A DNA stretch of 7,679 bases from Kiritimatiellia bacterium (lineage in GTDB: Bacteria > Verrucomicrobiota > Kiritimatiellia > B70-G9). This document shows, in pieces, positions 5,683-7,679 of the stretch. The stretch covers positions 1-7,679 of the forward strand of contig DTYT01000153.1 of the NCBI GenBank assembly GCA_012961745.1. Reading direction: 5' to 3'. The notes beneath the pieces were generated by a model that ran no database searches, was not told the DNA's origin, and saw only the letters and a program-made list of their open reading frames with translations. Within the stretch, counting starts at the first letter, position 1; every line of letters starts with the position of its first letter. The position numbers were made by a program, and so were the translations under genes.

Positions 5683-6696
5683 CTACCGGCCGGGGAGGCC
5701 CTGATGCAACATCAAGGCTGCGGCCCCCACAACTCCGGCGTCGGTCTTCAACCGCGCGCGCAGCACCTTGAGCCGCCGGAAGAACACCGGGTGCAGCCTC
5801 TCCTTCAGGTGACGCCGCAGGGGCTCAAACAGCAGGTGTCCACTTTGCGAGACCCCACCACCCACCACAAAGGCCTCCGGCTGGATGAGGTAGGTGACGG
5901 AAGCAAAGACAGCCGCCAAGCAATCCGCGACGAAATCAAATATCTCCAGTGCCAAGGCATCTTCCCGGCGGGCCGCCTCGGCAATCACGCGGGGATCAAT
6001 ACGATCAAGATTCCCGCCAACCAGGTCGCTGATCAGCGATCGCCGTCCCCGAAGGATCGCCCGGCGGGTTCGCTCCGCGATTTTGCGGTTCCCTACGTAC
6101 TGTTCCACACCACCGCGGCCCATGATCGAGCGGCGTCCGTGCAGGTCCACCGTGACATGGCCGATTTCTCCGGCCATCGAATACGCACCGCGGTGCAACC
6201 TTCCGTCAATCACTATGCCTCCTCCCACGCCGGTTCCCAATGTCACGAAAACCGCATGCCGCAGGCCGACACCCGCCCCATAGCAATATTCCCCATAGGC
6301 CATCGCATTGGCATCGTTGTCCACTACGACCCGCAATCCCAGCTTGCGCTGCAGCAAGGACGCCAGATCAATCCGTTCCCACCCGGGAACGTTCACCAGT
6401 CCGTGCACGAATCCGCGATCATAGTCCACTTGGCCGGGCACGCCCGTGCCTACCCCGGCCACGCTCAGGCCGCGCTTCTCCGCTGTCCGGAGCAGGACCC
6501 GGGTTTCATCCTCTACACGCTCAAGCCAGGAGTTGGGATCGGATGCCTCCGAGGTGGTGAACTGCCGTCGTTCCAGGATCCTGCCGCCCGAGTCCACCAG
6601 TCCCATTTTCACGAAAGTCCCCCCGAAGTCTATGCCGACCGCAGCCGTCTTGCTGGTCCGCATCTTGCGGCGTGTCCGGGTTGGCCTCTTCTTCAC
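5683..6696 (-). CDS. ROK-family sugar kinase (glucokinase-like), cysteine-free variant
   Basis: A 337-aa actin-fold kinase, probably cytoplasmic, phosphorylating a hexose or amino sugar with ATP; the exact substrate is not readable. It has the phosphate-1 motif DFGGT (23-27), VGTGVPG (82-88), the catalytic base Asp128 in NDAN, phosphate-2 LGTGVGGG (153-160), and GEIGH (176-180) with the sugar-binding Glu and the His that is normally a zinc ligand. The following CxCGxxGCxE zinc segment is replaced by GRRSIMGRGGVEQ (187-199), with no cysteine. The C-terminus has VVGGGVSQSG and DAGVVGAAAL, as in the family. The start is a GTG at 6696, supported by GGAGG six nt upstream; ATG at 6663 is the alternative but has no such site. 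The first 16 residues are strongly basic. There is no helix-turn-helix, so this is a kinase rather than a NagC/XylR repressor. It lies 49 nt after the TatD gene on the same strand. Confidence 0.92.
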   Translation of the reverse strand: MKKRPTRTRRKMRTSKTAAVGIDFGGTFVKMGLVDSGGRILERRQFTTSEASDPNSWLERVEDETRVLLRTAEKRGLSVAGVGTGVPGQVDYDRGFVHGLVNVPGWERIDLASLLQRKLGLRVVVDNDANAMAYGEYCYGAGVGLRHAVFVTLGTGVGGGIVIDGRLHRGAYSMAGEIGHVTVDLHGRRSIMGRGGVEQYVGNRKIAERTRRAILRGRRSLISDLVGGNLDRIDPRVIAEAARREDALALEIFDFVADCLAAVFASVTYLIQPEAFVVGGGVSQSGHLLFEPLRRHLKERLHPVFFRRLKVLRARLKTDAGVVGAAALMLHQGLPGR

Positions 6697-6702
6697 CTTC
6701 AG

Positions 6703-6707
6703 CCTCC
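6703..6707 (-). promoter_or_regulatory. Ribosome binding site GGAGG supporting a GTG start
   Basis: GGAGG on the minus strand six nt before the GTG at 6696 argues that the ROK kinase starts with GTG and carries the basic N-terminal segment, rather than starting at ATG 6663. Confidence 0.65.
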
Positions 6708-6745
6708 ATTTCTTGAGCGCGGTTCCCCTGTCCTACATCCATCTT

Positions 6746-7534
6746 TCAGGGTTCTTCCCCCAGCCTGCGTCCGAAAAGCCGCACTGCGTTATGCGTGGTG
6801 ATTCCAGCGATTTCCGCCGCGCTGCAATACCGGATGGCCGCCAGCGCCCGCGCGACATACCTGAGGAAGGCCGGCTCGTTCCGCTTTCCACGCACCGGCC
6901 GCGGCGCCAGCCGCGGGGCATCGGTCTCCAGCAGCAGCGATTCCCCCGACACTGCGGCAGCCACATTACGTACTCCCTCCGCCCCGGGAAAGGTTACAAT
7001 GCCGCTGAAGCTTATCATGAAGCCCATCTCAACCAGCTTTTCCATGAAGGCCGGGCTGCCGGTGAAACAATGAAGGACACCCGGAAGACGGTGTTCTTCG
7101 AGATACCGCGCGGAAAAGGACTGCAGCGCGGCCAAGGTGTCCCCTTCAGCCTCGCGGCTGTGGACTACCACCGGGAGACGGCTCTCCCAGGCAAGGCCCA
7201 ACATGCAGTCGAACATCCGCCGCTGAGGCTGTTTCTGCATAAGGCCGTAATGGTAGTCCAGACCGATTTCACCCACCGCAGCACAGGCCGGATCTTTCAG
7301 TTGTTCCCGGAGCAGGACGAGGTCGACGCGGTCGGGGTCCTGCCCGCGGTCGTAACCCACGGCTGCAACCATCGCCGGGTACCGGGTGCATAAGTCCAAG
7401 CAGGCGCGGTTGGCGCGTTCGTCACCTCCCACCGCGACGAAACCTCTTACCCCGGCGGACGCGGCCCGCTCCAGCAATGCCGGGATCTCCCCCGGCTCGA
7501 ACTCCGCGAAGTGCACATGGCTGTCTACCAGCAT
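6746..7534 (-). CDS. tatD: TatD-family metal-dependent hydrolase (putative DNase)
   Basis: A 262-aa TIM-barrel amidohydrolase-like protein of usual length; characterised members are divalent-metal-dependent DNases acting in the cytoplasm. The metal-binding motifs are complete: DSHVHF at the N-terminus (HxH), GEIGLDYHYG (Glu ligand), LPVVVHSREA (His), GVLHCFTGS (His) and LLLETDAPRLAP (Asp), followed by the family's RGKRNEP and the THNAVRLFG tail. ATG 7534 is chosen because MLVDSHVHF is the normal family start; a GTG at 7606 in the same frame would add 24 residues with no match. AGGA lies 11 nt upstream, a weak site. The symbol marks the family; the protein could equally be a YcfH- or YjjV-type paralogue. 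It is probably cotranscribed with the downstream ROK kinase gene. Confidence 0.95.
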   Translation of the reverse strand: MLVDSHVHFAEFEPGEIPALLERAASAGVRGFVAVGGDERANRACLDLCTRYPAMVAAVGYDRGQDPDRVDLVLLREQLKDPACAAVGEIGLDYHYGLMQKQPQRRMFDCMLGLAWESRLPVVVHSREAEGDTLAALQSFSARYLEEHRLPGVLHCFTGSPAFMEKLVEMGFMISFSGIVTFPGAEGVRNVAAAVSGESLLLETDAPRLAPRPVRGKRNEPAFLRYVARALAAIRYCSAAEIAGITTHNAVRLFGRRLGEEP

Positions 7535-7627
7535 CGGCGTCCGGTTCCTGCCTGAATTTTTCGCGAGCGTGAGCAACTCGCTTCTTTGGCCTGGTGATCG
7601 GCCCACCTTCGCCGCCGCGAAACCGGG

Positions 7628-7679
7628 CTAGCCGCGCCCCCATCCGAGGTACAGTCCGGCCATACACACCATGTAAAGC
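7628..7679 (-). CDS. Possible C-terminus of a membrane protein, cut by window edge
   Basis: Reading leftward from base 7678, the frame gives 16 residues, LYMVCMAGLYLGWGRG, then TAG at 7630-7628. This hydrophobic, aromatic, Gly-ending peptide looks like the last transmembrane segment of an integral membrane protein. It would place a gene 93 nt upstream of the TatD gene on the same strand. Too little is visible to name a family, and a 16-codon open frame alone is weak evidence. Confidence 0.3.
   Translation of the reverse strand, partial: LYMVCMAGLYLGWGRG

Noticed and set aside
5651..5693. CCGGCC/GGCCGG inverted repeat across the convergent ends of the M50 and ROK genes as a bidirectional terminator
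   Set aside because: Only 6 bp with a 31-bp loop, made of self-palindromic GC words common in this DNA, and no T-run on either side.
5704..6801. A 365-codon open frame on the + strand opposite the ROK kinase, longer than the kinase itself
   Set aside because: It is rich in Pro, His, Arg and Gln, shows no family motif or hydrophobic core pattern, and has no ribosome binding site. The opposite strand carries a complete ROK motif set, so this is a shadow frame of GC-rich coding DNA.
6446..7393. A 315-codon open frame on the + strand opposite the ROK and TatD genes
   Set aside because: No recognisable domain. It crosses two well-supported genes on the other strand, including the gap between them, and is a by-product of their codon composition.
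7535..7606. A 24-residue N-terminal extension of the TatD protein from a GTG start
   Set aside because: TatD proteins normally begin just before the HxH motif; the extension has no family match.
7535..7627. Search for a tRNA or terminator upstream of the TatD gene
   Set aside because: Only a 5-bp GCGAG/CTCGC stem is visible, with no cloverleaf and no T-run on the transcribed strand.
1..7679. Mobile element, phage, CRISPR or defence system
   Set aside because: No transposase, integrase, terminal repeats, spaced direct repeats or nuclease/toxin motifs were seen. The TatD hydrolase and M50 protease are normal cellular families here, without defence-type neighbours.

Overview
The window is GC-rich, densely coding DNA from a Gram-negative (diderm) bacterium. 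Two genes encode secreted proteins that look like outer-membrane beta-barrels (signal peptide, alternating strands, C-terminal Arg-Phe). The taxon cannot be fixed from sequence alone. The cysteine-free ROK kinase and the poorly recognisable barrels suggest a little-studied phylum rather than a model proteobacterium, but that is inference. Nine genes are well supported, a tenth may be clipped at the right edge, and no stretch over 300 bases lacks a gene. No RNA gene, CRISPR array or mobile element is visible.

Left block (1-2588, + strand): a surface-polysaccharide cassette. It holds the 3' part of gmd (GDP-mannose 4,6-dehydratase), an RmlD/RMD-like reductase that probably makes GDP-D-rhamnose, and a UPF0104/LPG_synthase_TM 'flippase-like' membrane protein. 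The three reading frames overlap (13 and 38 nt), as in a translationally coupled operon.

Middle block (4863-2585, - strand): two adjacent outer-membrane beta-barrel genes that look like diverged tandem paralogues, then a DUF72 (YecE-like) TIM-barrel gene. The DUF72 gene converges on the flippase gene so tightly that both stop codons lie in the same CTAG. A candidate promoter and a strong ribosome binding site precede the first barrel gene.

The 151-bp divergent region (4864-5014) contains a perfect 11-bp inverted repeat with 30 bp between the arms, a short palindrome over the predicted start of the leftward transcript, and the ribosome binding site of a rightward gene for a small M50 (site-2-protease-like) membrane metalloprotease (5015-5659).

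Right block (7534-5683, - strand): a TatD-family metal-dependent hydrolase followed by a ROK-family sugar kinase that lacks the usual zinc-binding cysteines. The last about 50 bases may hold the C-terminus of a further leftward membrane protein gene.

Overall this is mostly chromosomal housekeeping and envelope genes. I see no clear new multi-gene system. The items most worth checking are the inverted repeat in the divergent region, the paired barrel genes with DUF72, and the ROK variant.
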